The translations under genes were made by a program, and so were the position numbers. A stretch of DNA of 64,000 bases, from NCBI RefSeq assembly GCF_018991925.1, contig NW_024737068.1, positions 6,474,518-6,538,517 on the forward strand, written 5' to 3'. Under the pieces are notes generated by a model that did not search any database, was not told the origin of the DNA, and was given only the letters and a program-made list of their open reading frames with translations. This document shows positions 43,855-55,278 of this stretch, piece by piece. The number at the start of each line of letters is the position of its first letter. Position 1 is the stretch's first letter. The DNA is from Homarus americanus (lineage: Eukaryota > Arthropoda > Malacostraca > Decapoda > Nephropidae).

Positions 43855-46800
43855 GTAACTGTTATGGTCTGAATCTGGTAACGATGGATGGTGTTTATAG
43901 ATTATAATTCGGCTAACGAGCTGATCAGTGGTGAAGAGGATTAATGTCCCTTGTAAATAACATTGATTATGTGTTAAAGGAATATCCTTCCTTCCTTAGG
44001 CTTTAGTAATCCCCATTATAATATTTATCCTGTATATACTTGTCACACCTGCCAGATGCTTCTGGTGTCATTGTACAGGGGTACCTAGTGACAGCACTAG
44101 GATCCCGCTTCCTCTATCAAGGAATAAACAATTGAAATTGAAATTGAATTAATGTCCCACTGCCCTTTTAGGAAATCAAGGCCAGATCCCGACAGGGTAG
44201 TCTGGAGGGGCACAGTTGGATCATCAAGTGTTCATATGATATACATAAACATCTAATTAAAAGTAATTAAAACATTTTGTTTAATAGGATAGGATACTTG
44301 GTAATCATGGAGCAGATGGCCAACAACAGAATGAGTTCTTCGATTACATTATTTTTTCCACAGGGTTTTTTGGATGAAAGTAATAAAAATGATACGACAA
44401 CTTTTATTTTAATTATAAGTATTTATTTTTTATTGTTGTAGTGTTCTCTATCTATGATCATAAATTACTTGTAGTAGGCAGGTTATGAAGGATGAGGGAA
44501 ATTGCGGGGTAAAATACGGTAAAAACAAAATTTATTATATGACACTATAATGATGTCTCTCTATGCTTTGTACAGGTAGAAATTAATTATTTACTGTAAA
44601 TATTAGGCCAAAAATTCTGTCCTTGGCTCTTTGTTTCCGTTCAACAACTGAGCCACTCGGTCCGAGCATACTCTCACATACATTAAAACAAATATACACC
44701 ATGCAGCTTCAAGAAGGTTGCTTTCATTGGTACAGCTATCAAAGTTTAATATGCCGGGGGCTGAGAAGTTAAGTAAGGTTAGGTAAGCTTCTTTGGTTGG
44801 TTAGGTCAAGTTCTATGAGGTTCTGTTCATTGATGTATGTTTTGTTTTTTACTTGCTATATCCAAAGAACATCTGTAAAAAAAAAATAATGAAACTGAAC
44901 ATTGTGTTCTGGTGTTAGCCATTTGCTCCAGGATTACCTAATACTTTAATAATTCAGAAAACAATGCACTTTGATTTACTGTGTTAAATTTTGTTGTTTG
45001 GAGTAGCTATTTTAATGATGAGTTTGCAGTACAGGGGGTCCCCGGATTATGAATGGGTTCCGTTCCTAAAGACGTTCTTAAGTCGGATTTGTACATAAGT
45101 CCAAAACAGCTTGTCAGTTATTGCTGTGACCAGTAATTTAGCCTATCAGGCAATTATGCCATAGCCACTGCCTTTTTTTTTTTTATGCAGTCTTATCTCT
45201 CAAAAGTTTTAAAATGTTGTGAGAATAGTGTAATTACTAACCTTGTTATGCACTTAAAGACGTTCATTCTTGAAGCGCAGTAATAACATTATAACAACAA
45301 TTTTCTTCGAAAAGAATGGTCCTGTATGTATTCCTTAGCTATCAGTAAAAGACCAATACTGAAATTTAATGCGGTAAATGTAACCAACACGGCAAAACTA
45401 GGTTAGTTACCAAATTTAACACAATCAAGTAAATGCAATAGTCTTTATATAGGTTTAGTTTACATAGCTAACATGAAGAAATCATACTGGCTGACACTTT
45501 TATTATCCAAAATATCTACTAATGAGGTCAAGCAAAGCTAGTGATAAATTTATTTATGCCTATCTCGACAAAACTCAGCACTGCACTTCACATACATATT
45601 TGGGGTGATTCCAAATATGTTTACATTTGTTTTCTGAATAATCCACACCAGTTTTTGCAACAAGAAATAGCACTTAATAGATATACTGTATCAGTAAAAT
45701 TATAGTACAGTGGTCCCTCGGTTAACGAACTGCCTCCCATAAGATTCTTAAATTCGGTTAACGAATTTCTTACGAACCGACCTCAACATGTTTTCGCTTG
45801 CACTGGCCGGTCAACCAGCTTTAGTATTAGTCCGCCAATACATTAATCGGTTCTAGGGCTTAAATTCCTTACTATTTTAGTTAATATCAAGAAGTTTATA
45901 CTATTCAATAATTTTAAAAGTTTAATATTCAATTTTTTAGTCATTTTAACAATTATTGAACATAATTGAAGGTAAAGAAACTAGTTTCTGGCGTGCCATC
46001 CAGCCTGTTAACACACCAGACAGGCGTTAGTCTCTCTCTGTTTTCAGTGGAGGTAACATCTTGCTTGAGACTCTCTTCAACTAAACGCTTTTTTTCTGTG
46101 TTTCCAAGCAAATTATTGGTCATTTTAAAATATATTTTACATATTGACAATATATAATGCAGTGCAGTGTTGATTTAAAGAAAATAATCTTGAAATACAC
46201 CAAGAGAACTAAAATTTTATGGGTGAAATGGTGCCATGGGGTGACTTCTCTTCCACCCCAATGCCTTCTCTTCTTCCTTCTCCTCCACCCCCATTCTAAT
46301 TCCCATCATCATCATCATCATCATCATCCAGGAGCCTTCTACATACACACCTCAAAGTAAGTGAACTTTTCTACCATTTTTGTTGAATATAGGCAATTTT
46401 CGGTGAGCTGGAACCAATTACCCAAAAACCCATTGAAACAATGGTTTCGGTTAACGAATTTTTCGGTTAACGAACAACCTGCTGGAACAGATTGTGTTCG
46501 TTAACCGAGGGACCACTGTACTGTAAATGGCATAAATTACTGTACTGTACTGTGTACAGGTACATGTACTTTATTTACCAGTACAGGCAGTTCCTGACTG
46601 ATAACATGGATACATTCCTAGACCCTGATGGTAAGTTGATTTGTTTGCAAGTCAGAACAGTGTTAATTCCATAGATTAGGTTAAGTTAAAGCACAACCCT
46701 GCCCATACAAAACAACAATAATATCCCATACATAACACAAAATGAAAATACAGTAAGTAAAGTTATATTAAATAATACAGAATAATGAAAATAATGTAAA

Positions 46801-49800
46801 AAGATTGCATTAAACTGTGCCTGACCAAATATTTAAGCGTTTCTTCTGGTAATTAGTTGGCAAAGGCATTAAAAACAATATAACAAAGTGGATTAAGACA
46901 CTTGCCCTTGGTAAACTTTATTGGGGTTGATGCAACAGAGACTTATTATAATAAGTCTCTGTGTTATGAGACCTGGCTGGCTATGGCTTCCACCATACTG
47001 TATAAGAGAATTTCAGAATCTACTTCCATAGTTATATTATTATGTCCTATATAAATTATGTTTTGTTCATATAAATCCCAGGATCAAAATGCCCTCCACT
47101 ACAAGCAGGAGTTTACCGCTGTTACAGCATGAGGTTCTGTCCTTATGCCCAGCGTCTTCTTCTCGTTCTTGCTGTCAAAAATATCAAGTACGTACGTTTA
47201 TTAGTATAAACAAACTCATTTTTGTATCTGTCTATGGTGTGCCTTTCACATTACTATATACTGAAATTAGGGTAATATATGGTGACTATAACCCAAAGAG
47301 TTTTTGCTCCCAACCATTTCTAACCCTTCAGAAATCAAGATAATTTTAACCCACTTCTCATCATATTTATAGACAAGGGCTACTCCTCTCTTACATCTTT
47401 CCTCCTCTTTAGTTTCTCTATACAGTATTTTCAGTTTTCCTAACTTTGTTTATACTCTATACTGTACTGTACTTAGTCAATGGGCAATAAAATTCAGTCC
47501 TCCACACTGCATGTTTTTAAAGCCATTTAGTCCTATTATTTTTCCTCACCTTGTTATATTGATGTTCAAATCTTTGAACACCTTTATCTCTCATCTTTAC
47601 CCCTCTTGTCAGTACAGTAGAACTTCCTCTATGAGTAAATGTGTGTGTCAACTTTGAATATGTTGCTCATAACTTGTAAGACCTTTATATATCTCATAAC
47701 CATAGATTGGTTGTTTCATTTCCATAATTGTTCATAGGACACTACTGTAGCCGTCAGTTTTATTGATCTCTGCATTTAATGTTGAGGTGAATATTTTTCT
47801 CTGCTGCATAGAAGCAAAAAAGGTGAATTGAATACAGTATTTGCTTTACAATTATGCATGGTGTAAACCTCCTCATAATGTTAAGGTGTTTTACAGACAT
47901 GATGTTGTCAATGTCAACCTCAAGAAAAAACCAGAGTTTCTGCTTGAAAAGAACCCCCAAGGGAAGGTACCAACGCTGGAGAAAGATGGAGAAATTGTGT
48001 ACGAGTCCATGGTGACTTGTGAATATTTAAATGAGGTGCATCCTGACCCTCCTCTCTACCCTTCTGATCCCCTGAAGAAAGCACAGGACCGAATGCTCAT
48101 AGAATTGTGGTCCAAGGTTAGCACAATGTTGTCGTCATGTTGTCTTGGAAACTCAGTTTATCATTTTTCTTCTGTTTGCCAGAGTATATTACATTCCTAT
48201 GCAGTACTTTCATTTGAATTTAAAAGTAGGATTTTCATTTACAGTAAGTGAAAATATGTTTTGATATACTGTACTGTACAGATACTGTATGCTTGTTCTG
48301 TGAGGGTCTTTTATAGTACCCTGTGATCCATCTCGCACACAAGTGGGAGAAAAGAAATGATGGTAGATATTACAGACATTGTAATACAGTACAGTAATTA
48401 TATTGCAGTTGGTACAGTATTTATCTTGAGCAAGAAGTGATGAGTGCATCTCCTGTGTGAGTCTTGCTTTATGGCATTCATGAAAAAACTAGAAAATATA
48501 CATCATGATTTGATGATGAACCTGTGAACAATCTACCAGTATGAAATTTGGTTGACCATATTACACAATGATACATTGTACATGCTCACATGTTTACATA
48601 CAAACACATGTATCTCAACAAAAATGGCAATGTACATTAATAAAAATAATCTTACATGTACTTATAACTTACAGTGTACAGTACAGTACTTAATTTTTTG
48701 ACATATAGCAAAGGTTCCCATGCAAATCATCATGGCAGGATCTTGCATGTTGAGTAGAGCATGCAGTTTAAGTGTTTTCACTATTACTGTGTATTGTTAA
48801 ATAAGTCATCTTATAAATGAAGAGACCATGACACAGGGTGATCAAGAATTGATTGTCATGTGTTAGTATGAAAAGGCCTCCATAGAGTTAACTACAGCTA
48901 ATACTAAACAAACTAACTTATGAGGAAAATAATGGGGCTTATCACAACAGGTGATAATGAAAAATTGTGTGGAGTTTGAGAATGAGATTGATAAAGTGGG
49001 GTGATACAGGGAAGATGATACCCATGAGAAAACAAGGTAGCCAGAAATTTGTCATAAACTGCATTACAGTACTGTATAGAGGAGTATACGACATGATTAT
49101 AAGACAAGGAAAACTCACAAGAAAAGGTAAATGAGCCTCAGTGAAGGAATTTGGGAGAATGATTTAGGAAAACGCGAAGAACTGGGAGCTGAAAAACAGA
49201 TACATACTGGTAAAGCATTTTTGTAGAGAAGAGTTGAAATATTGTCATAAGACAATAAAATTGACTATTTACACCCCAGCTTCACTGAATGAGGAGAATC
49301 ACTGAATAACATTGGGAGCTTATGTGAATCCCAAAACAATATCAGATTTGTATACCTTTTATTCAGTAAGTATTCCTGAAATTTTGTGAAGCTAAGTTGA
49401 GTATAAGTAACTATTTGAGGGCTTTAAAGTAGACCCAACAACTTAGGTCATCCAGGGAACTGTAATCCTCAGACATCTGTTTAGCTGTGACAAATTTTCT
49501 CAGTGATTAATGTTATGATATCAGAACATCATCATCATCCTGGTGGTTAAGGTTAGGTATGGTATCCTTTAGGTCATTGTTGTTGATGTTATACTATATT
49601 GTAATATGTAATGGTGCTTCAACAGTTAAAATCTTTAAATGCATATACTCTACTGTACTAGATTCGAAATTACTGTAGTCACCAGCAAGTCAAAATTAAG
49701 AGTTTTATTAATTAACATTTGATATTGGGACATTGTCCTTTGGCACATTAGATGGTTAATATTACAATATCAGACATAATATAACAGTGATATAGTTGAA

Positions 49801-51680
49801 AAGGTAATTTGTTTATGTTTTGATATTACTGCACGATATTTATAACTGGCAAGTTTTTTCATATGGTCTTCCCTCTATTACTACAGTAGTTGAAATTAAT
49901 TGGTTACAGTAGCTTCACATTTTGTCACTTCTATAATTTCTTCAATGTCTGACTTGATTCACTCTATTATTCCAAATATCCCTCATGTATAGTGTCATTA
50001 TTCCAAATGTCCCTTATGTATAGTGTTATTATTCCAAACATTCTTCATGTATCTTACCCCATTTAATATTATTATTTGACATGCTCCCCCAGGTAAGCTC
50101 AGCCACATATAAAACGTATTTTGCCAATGGAGACCAACAGGTGTTGAAGCAGGCCTCTGAGGATATAAAGGCTGGAGTTGACTTGTTTGAAGCAGAACTG
50201 TCAAAAAGAAACACTAAATTCTATGCTGGAGACAAACCTGGTGAGTTAGAGAGAATATATTAGTTACTTATTAACCCAGAGCTCCTAAATAAAATATACC
50301 ACAAAGGTTTTGAAGCTACAGGTACATACTGTATATAAGCTTGAATGTGCCCACTCATTTACACTGAGAATCAAAATAAAAAGCACTGACGGTTAAAGAA
50401 AATTTTGCTGTTGTGTAACTACAGTAGTAGTGAAGGTCATCTGGGGGAAGGGGAACCTGAAGTGACTTCAACCTGTCCACTGACCCATTGTATTACAAAT
50501 ATAGAGCCTTAATTGAAAGACTTATACCGTATATTGACTCTATTCTTTTAAGCAATGCTTTGTGCGTCTTAGTTTTTTTAACTGCTTTCCCCTCAAAACA
50601 AAAATCCCTGGTCTACTACTGATCATTAGTATTTACTTTCATATGATTTATTCAAATGACCATCTCTTACAAATCAGTAAATTGTAAATATTGTTTGGTG
50701 TATACACTGCATCACTTTTTGTTTGTTTTAACCCCTTCACTACAGAGACCCCACTTCTGATATTTTACTTGGCTAATGCCATACGTTTGTACACAAGGAG
50801 TTAATGAATTTTCTTTCTCTGACATATCAATTAATATTAATAATTATTTAGGGGGGTTTAAGTGAGTTTCAGGATATATATTGGGACTAAAACCTGACTC
50901 CACTTTTGTCTTAAGCTGAGTTGATCTACAGTTAAGGATATTTATAATCTGCAAGCTGTAGGAACATAGGAACCTAACCCCTCTGAAGTGACCTGTCTAA
51001 GACATATCATTGTGTATGGTATTTATACATTATTATGCAAATGAAAAATAAATGGACAAGGGATTTTCTTCTTATTTCTATATATTATGTGATATGAGTT
51101 TGGGGTGTTGACACAGTTCATTTACTAGAAAAAATTCCCCATCTCTTTAAACCTTATATTTAACAATAGACAATGTTGGCCAGGTATGTTGGACTACATG
51201 ATCTGGCCATGGGCTGAGAGGTTGCCAGTGGCCCAGGAGTTGATCGGAGATGCTGATCTTCTTTCCCAAGACCGCTTCCCAAAAATGGTGAGATTGAGAA
51301 CTGATTTAACTTTCTGTGCCATATTTCTTTATTGAACATAACTAGGATGGTGAATTTTATATTTGTGTATGTGTTTTTGTTGTATGTGAGCATTTATATG
51401 TGTGAATGGACAGGGATGTGTGTGTTAAATGTGTATGTGTGTAATATAATACTATACTTAATTAGTCATTTAGGGTCATTAGTTTCATATAATAACAACA
51501 GGATATTAGGTCATATTGACTTAATATTTTGATAGATGTATGTTCTTTGTGCAGCTCTCCTGGATGAGCATCATGAAGGAGGACCCAGCAGTGAAAACAA
51601 CATACATATCACCAGAAGGTCACCTGAAGTACTTGAAAACTCGTGATGGTGGCTGCCCGGACTATGACATTGAGCTGTAA
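43830..51680 (+). CDS. GSTO: Omega-class glutathione S-transferase, six coding exons
   Basis: Exons 43,830-43,854, 47,082-47,187, 47,897-48,116, 50,093-50,240, 51,184-51,287 and 51,555-51,680 join in phase with GT-AG introns to 242 codons plus stop, the normal size of the family. The cytosolic enzyme uses glutathione for thioltransferase, dehydroascorbate reductase and related reductions. The N-terminal thioredoxin-like domain (about 20-95) starts with YSMRFCPYAQR; Cys28 is the omega catalytic cysteine. The cis-proline is V68-P69 and the glutathione-binding pair is E80-S81 (IVYES). The C-terminal helical domain carries MLDYMIWPWAERL (168-180), an omega signature. The short first exon (MSVKHLST) matches the omega N-terminal extension. 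Introns 1 and 3 are large and hold transposon debris. No frame defect. Confidence 0.95.
43951..44147 (+). mobile_element. Short retroelement insertion with TTGAAA tail, GSTO intron 1
   Basis: Flanked by the 11-bp duplication ATTAATGTCCC (43,940-43,950 and 44,148-44,158). It ends in GGAATAAACAATTGAAATTGAAATTGA, a (TTGAAA)n tail of the kind seen on CR1-type LINE ends. The left host flank is the LINE-tail motif GGCTAACGAGCTGATCAG, GTGAAGAGGA. About 197 bp, 5'-truncated or SINE-like. Confidence 0.82.
45032..45120 (+). mobile_element. One-ended Tigger-like terminal relic
   Basis: After a TA, CAGGGGGTCCCCGGATTATG ... GGTTCCGTTCC ... AAGTCGGATTTGTACATAAGTC resembles a pogo/Tigger-type element end. 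No matching opposite end was found nearby. A weaker relative lies at about 46,574-46,665. Confidence 0.45.
45708..46518. mobile_element. Non-autonomous Tc1/mariner-pogo (Tigger-like) element in GSTO intron 1
   Basis: Perfect 23-bp terminal inverted repeats beginning CAGTGGTCCCTCGG and ending TTAACGAAC, flanked by TA on each side (45,706-45,707 and 46,519-46,520). Subterminal TTCGGTTAACGAAT copies lie inward of both ends. 811 bp with no transposase frame, so it needs a helper. It contains a (CAT)n tract at about 46,304-46,328. Confidence 0.9.
47082..47187 (+). CDS. GSTO: GSTO coding exon 2
   Basis: Acceptor CCCAG, donor GTACGT. Encodes residues 9-44 with the active-site SMRFCPYAQR. Confidence 0.93.
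47897..48116 (+). CDS. GSTO: GSTO coding exon 3
   Basis: Acceptor TTTTACAG, donor GTTAGC. Encodes residues 44-117, completing the glutathione-binding domain (NPQGKVPTLE, IVYESMVTCEYLNE). Confidence 0.94.
50093..50240 (+). CDS. GSTO: GSTO coding exon 4
   Basis: Acceptor CTCCCCCAG, donor GTGAGT. Encodes VSSATYKTYFANGDQQ through GDKP, the first helices of the C-terminal domain. Confidence 0.92.
51184..51287 (+). CDS. GSTO: GSTO coding exon 5
   Basis: Acceptor TTGGCCAG at 51,176-51,183; the upstream ATAG at 51,166-51,169 would put a TGA in frame and is rejected. Donor GTGAGA. Encodes MLDYMIWPWAERLPVAQ and following helix. Confidence 0.9.
51555..51680 (+). CDS. GSTO: GSTO coding exon 6 and stop
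   Basis: Acceptor TTTGTGCAG. Encodes the last 41 residues (LSWMSIMKEDPAV ... PDYDIEL) and TAA. Confidence 0.94.
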   Translation, partial: LSWMSIMKEDPAVKTTYISPEGHLKYLKTRDGGCPDYDIEL

Positions 51681-51795
51681 ACTTCCCTTAGCAAGTCACT
51701 TGAACCCCAGACATTGACATGGAGGTGTAAACCTCTCTTGTCATGTCACTTGGATTCCAGACAATGACAAGGAGGTGTAATCCTCCCCTCATTGT
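51661..51795. repeat. 50-bp tandem repeat spanning the GSTO stop codon
   Basis: Units start at 51,661, 51,711 and 51,761 (exact 50-bp spacing) as ACTATGACATTGAGCTGTAA, ACATTGACATGGAGGTGTAA and ACAATGACAAGGAGGTGTAA. The next part (GTCACTTG...CCAG) also repeats. The first unit holds the last codons and stop; the others are 3' UTR, each repeating the stop. Confidence 0.93.
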
Positions 51796-52048
51796 CATTT
51801 CCATTTTTTCTTTAATTTGATATAATTAATTCTGGAACAGGTGCTTTCTATACTGTATAGTATTCACAGACGACCTTGGATGAATACTTAATGCTTTTGT
51901 CAGTGTTGGTTAGTGGGTTACTATATTTGAATATGTATGCAGTTTCTATTCAGGTTGGTTCAGAGCTGAATACTGTATATTATTGCAGTATACAGTACTC
52001 TGATGAGCTGCTTTTCTGCTGGGGGGTTCACCTTGCATAATAGATAAG

Positions 52049-52054
52049 AATAAA
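52049..52054 (+). promoter_or_regulatory. GSTO polyadenylation signal
   Basis: AATAAA in AAGAATAAAGTTTG, about 370 bp after the stop. A second AATAAA is at 52,192-52,197. Confidence 0.65.
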
Positions 52055-53879
52055 GTTTGAATATATGTAGTGTAAAACATTATAGGTGTTGGTGGTAGAA
52101 GTCTTAAAAATATATTCTATGTAATTATATATCCCTTACTGTATTATTTTCCTTCAACCTTCTTTCTGACTATGTGTTGTAGAACTTATACAATAAATTA
52201 CTAAACAAACGATATATTCTGTACTGGTAAATAAAGGAGAGGCAAAGAATTTATTACCTTTTGAATCCTCGACTTATATTTGACATAAGAAGGAAAATCT
52301 CAAGACAATACAACATCATTATGAAGATCAGTTGCAGTGTAAGGTGACATGAGGGAGGTTAGGTGTGGGAACATGGCCCTGTGGTATAAGTAAAGTTCTT
52401 TGCCAGCCAAGCATTGCCATTGAATTCCCCCACACACACACACACACACACACACACCCTCAACACACTCCCCACATGCATACACCCTTCACACACATAC
52501 AAACACATACACATTCCTCCCCCTCACACATACCTCCCCCACACACTCGCAAAACACACACACACATCTCAAGTAGACGCCTAATGGAAAAAGAATTACC
52601 AAGAAGATTGTTCCACCGTCAATTCATCGGGTCAGAGAATTTTCCCCTTAGATATATAAATGAGTTGATGAGATACAATTAAAATGAAATATAATTAAGT
52701 TATTTCCTTTTAACTGGAATTCGTTGGGGATTTCTGAAGAAGATGAAGATAATTGTTAATCTTCCTTTGTAATTAAACTGTACTGGAGTTACAGCAGGAG
52801 GGTTAATTTAATTCCTCTTGGATCTTGAATGGCTACATTACACTTTCTCGCTTTCTCTCTCTCTCTCTCTAAATATATATATATATATATACTGTATATA
52901 CGATGAATCCTTCTGTGATCATTTAGATTCTTGACATGACTATTATTGCAACCATCACTTACACTGACATGAAAATTATAAGAATACACTATATTACATA
53001 GTGAAATATAATTCCAGGAAAAATATTTAAATTAAAATCAAATATACAAGAAATATAAAATCTATTATAAAACAGAAGATTTTTGAAAGGTAAACATTAA
53101 TTTTTTTTAGATAAATACAATAATGCAAAATAATTATGCAAGTACCCTGTATACAGGTAAGTAGCAAAATTGCCCAAGATGAGATGGGGATGAATTCATG
53201 TTTTAAGTACGGTGTTCTTTTGGAAAAGGGGGCATTTATGAGCAAATGGATTAGGGATATGTTTGATTCCATATCTTATAGAAGCAGCAAAGTTCTGTTT
53301 AACCCCTTGGTTTGGAGATGGAATTTCCCCAGCTGAATAAAATCATCTGGCGGTAGCCAGAATAATATAGTATATAAGAAGATCGTAGTGAAGGGATTAA
53401 TTAGCTATCAAAACAATCAGGAAGTGGACACCACATACTGTACAGTATTTAGTGTAATACAAAATTGATGTGAACAAAATAGATGAGTTGGCAGCTGTCT
53501 GGTATAGAAACAGCAAACCACATAGAGTAGTTCAGTTGTACCAAACAGTGAGGTGGAATGGGCAAGAAAATTTGACATTACTGTACAGTATATTGTATTA
53601 TTACAGTATTATTAATATTTATCAAATGTGCAATTTGTGATGTATTCTGATTGTCTTGTAATTACCAATCTTATGGGATAGCACTGAGTCTGTTAATGTA
53701 AAATAAAAACTTGTAAGTTGATTGTGTTAATAATGTACTTGTGACATCATGGTGGTCAGGGGTTCCCGAGGATTATTGAGTAGGGTCGAGAGAAGAGCAC
53801 TTCAAAACAGACCACCATTGGAGGCGGACTCAGTTGCTTGGCCTATGTTTACAATATCAGCAAAGCAAGGAAATCCTGT
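52055..53879. other. 3' flank of GSTO, no further gene seen
   Basis: CA-rich stretch at about 52,430-52,565, (CT)n and (TA)n at about 52,850-52,890, otherwise AT-rich unique DNA. Confidence 0.5.
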
Positions 53880-54115
53880 CAAGAACTAAGTGAACTCTTG
53901 GAACAGTCTGCCAGAGTGTGTTGTGGCTGTGCTGAGTGTGGGATCTTTCAAGACCAGACTTGACCAATACTGGGTCAGGTACAGATATATTCTGGACTCT
54001 GAGGACAGTACTGTACATATATACTTGCCAACAGTGCATAACAGAGAAGTGGTCGACAGCCTAAGCAGCTAACAAGCTGATCAGTACCGAAGAGGATAAA
54101 GTAAAAGAAGAATCT
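53880..54115 (+). mobile_element. CR1-like LINE 3'-end fragment
   Basis: Encodes a relic of NSWNSLPECVV and SFKTRLDQYW, followed by CTTGCCAACAGTGCATAACAGAGAAGTGG and the CTAACAAGCTGATCAG...GAAGAGGATAAA tail. It shows the uninterrupted form of the sequence into which the CsRn1-like element inserted at 37,013. Confidence 0.82.
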
Positions 54116-54501
54116 AGAGAACTCTATTAAGATAAAGGTTTAGATTCATTTGAGTTGGGGAGAGGCAAAGTTAAATTTAATTTTATTTTGATATTTCTAA
54201 ATCATGTTGGTAAATCATCACATTACTCTTAACCTCAGAAAGTTTAAAAATCAATGTACAAGACTCCAAAGTTCCACATTTGTGCCATAACTCAAGTTTG
54301 CTAGTCAGGTGCATTCTCACATTTCAAGTTAAGGGTGAAAATGAAAGTAAGAACTAATGAGAATCCAGATCCAGATATGAAAGCCTGTCAAGCTGATGAA
54401 ACATAAACAATGAGACAGACGGAAAGTACAGTACTGTACTTGATAACTCTACCCAATGTTAACTAAATACTCGTTATTTGTCCCCTAAATTTTGAAATTA
54501 T

Positions 54502-54690
54502 TTGTCTTTGTTCTGCTCCCTTGGGTCGTCAGACCTTTGTATTAATATTGGTTTATTTATATAATGCTGCTTATTATTATTATTTTTATTATTGTTGGAG
54601 TTAGTGAGCCCGCCCAGGTCCTTGTGTAACTGGGAGAGTAGTCACTTTTTTTTTTTTTTTTCTTTTTCAGGTGTTAGTTAAGTGTTAGTT
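54502..54690 (-). mobile_element. 3'-end fragment of the Jockey-like LINE
   Basis: Reverse complement of 34,630-34,816: the CTAACACTTAACTAACACC block, an A-run, GTGACTA, ACCTGGGCGGGCTCACTAACTC, (AAT)n, and GGGAGCAGAACAAAGACAAA. A 5'-truncated copy. Confidence 0.85.
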
Positions 54691-54754
54691 GGTTGCTAGG
54701 GAAGGCGGCACATTGGAATGCGATACGCAGTTTGTAGGGGAGACGTCCACTACA
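54691..54754 (-). mobile_element. LTR 5'-end fragment fused to the LINE copy
   Basis: On the minus strand it starts TGTAGTGGACGTCTCCCCTACA and continues as the solo LTR at 55,424 does (TCGCATTCCAATGTGCCGCC) with two internal deletions, then passes directly into the LINE 3' end. Confidence 0.78.
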
Positions 54755-55278
54755 AGAGCTTGGAGAATGATTGTCTATAGTTGTCAGTAATGGTGCCTCC
54801 CCCCCGAGACACTTACATAATTGTCAATATAAAATATTTTTGAGGGGTTGCTGAGTAATGCGGCTGGACGCAGTGTTGTTATTATTACAGGTATTATTAT
54901 TATTATTATTACTACTGTTCTCGCATTTTCATTTTCTGTGTTAGGACAAACATGTACTGTTTATACTGTATAGTAAACACAGCCTGTTTACTTACTTAAC
55001 TATATAGTATAAGTTAAGGATAATGTTTCCTTTTATAGTAGAAGTAATATATACACATAAACCATATTATCTGCATCTTATTAATTATGTGTAGTAAAGG
55101 TTGTTATTTTATTTTCAATGTTAAAATTCCGCTATGTATACAGTAGACTACAAAGAACAAAACCTATTATTTTAGGATAAAGTTAATGAGATAACTCCAT
55201 ATGAGAGAACAAAGTGTAGTGTAACCAGGATTTATGAATGTAGTCACTAATATAAAGACCTTAACCTCGATCCTCGAC
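54755..55278. other. No recognised feature
   Basis: AT-rich sequence with a short ATTATTATT tract near 54,888-54,910. Confidence 0.5.

Noticed and set aside
46605..46674. ATGGATACATTCCTAGACCCTGATG plus donor-like GTAAGT as an alternative GSTO first exon
   Set aside because: The sequence resembles a Tigger-like terminal relic and does not give an omega-type N-terminus; the exon at 43,830 does.
51170..51183. ATAG at 51,166-51,169 as the acceptor of GSTO exon 5
   Set aside because: It would create an in-frame TGA before the conserved IWPW motif; the CAG at 51,181-51,183 keeps phase.
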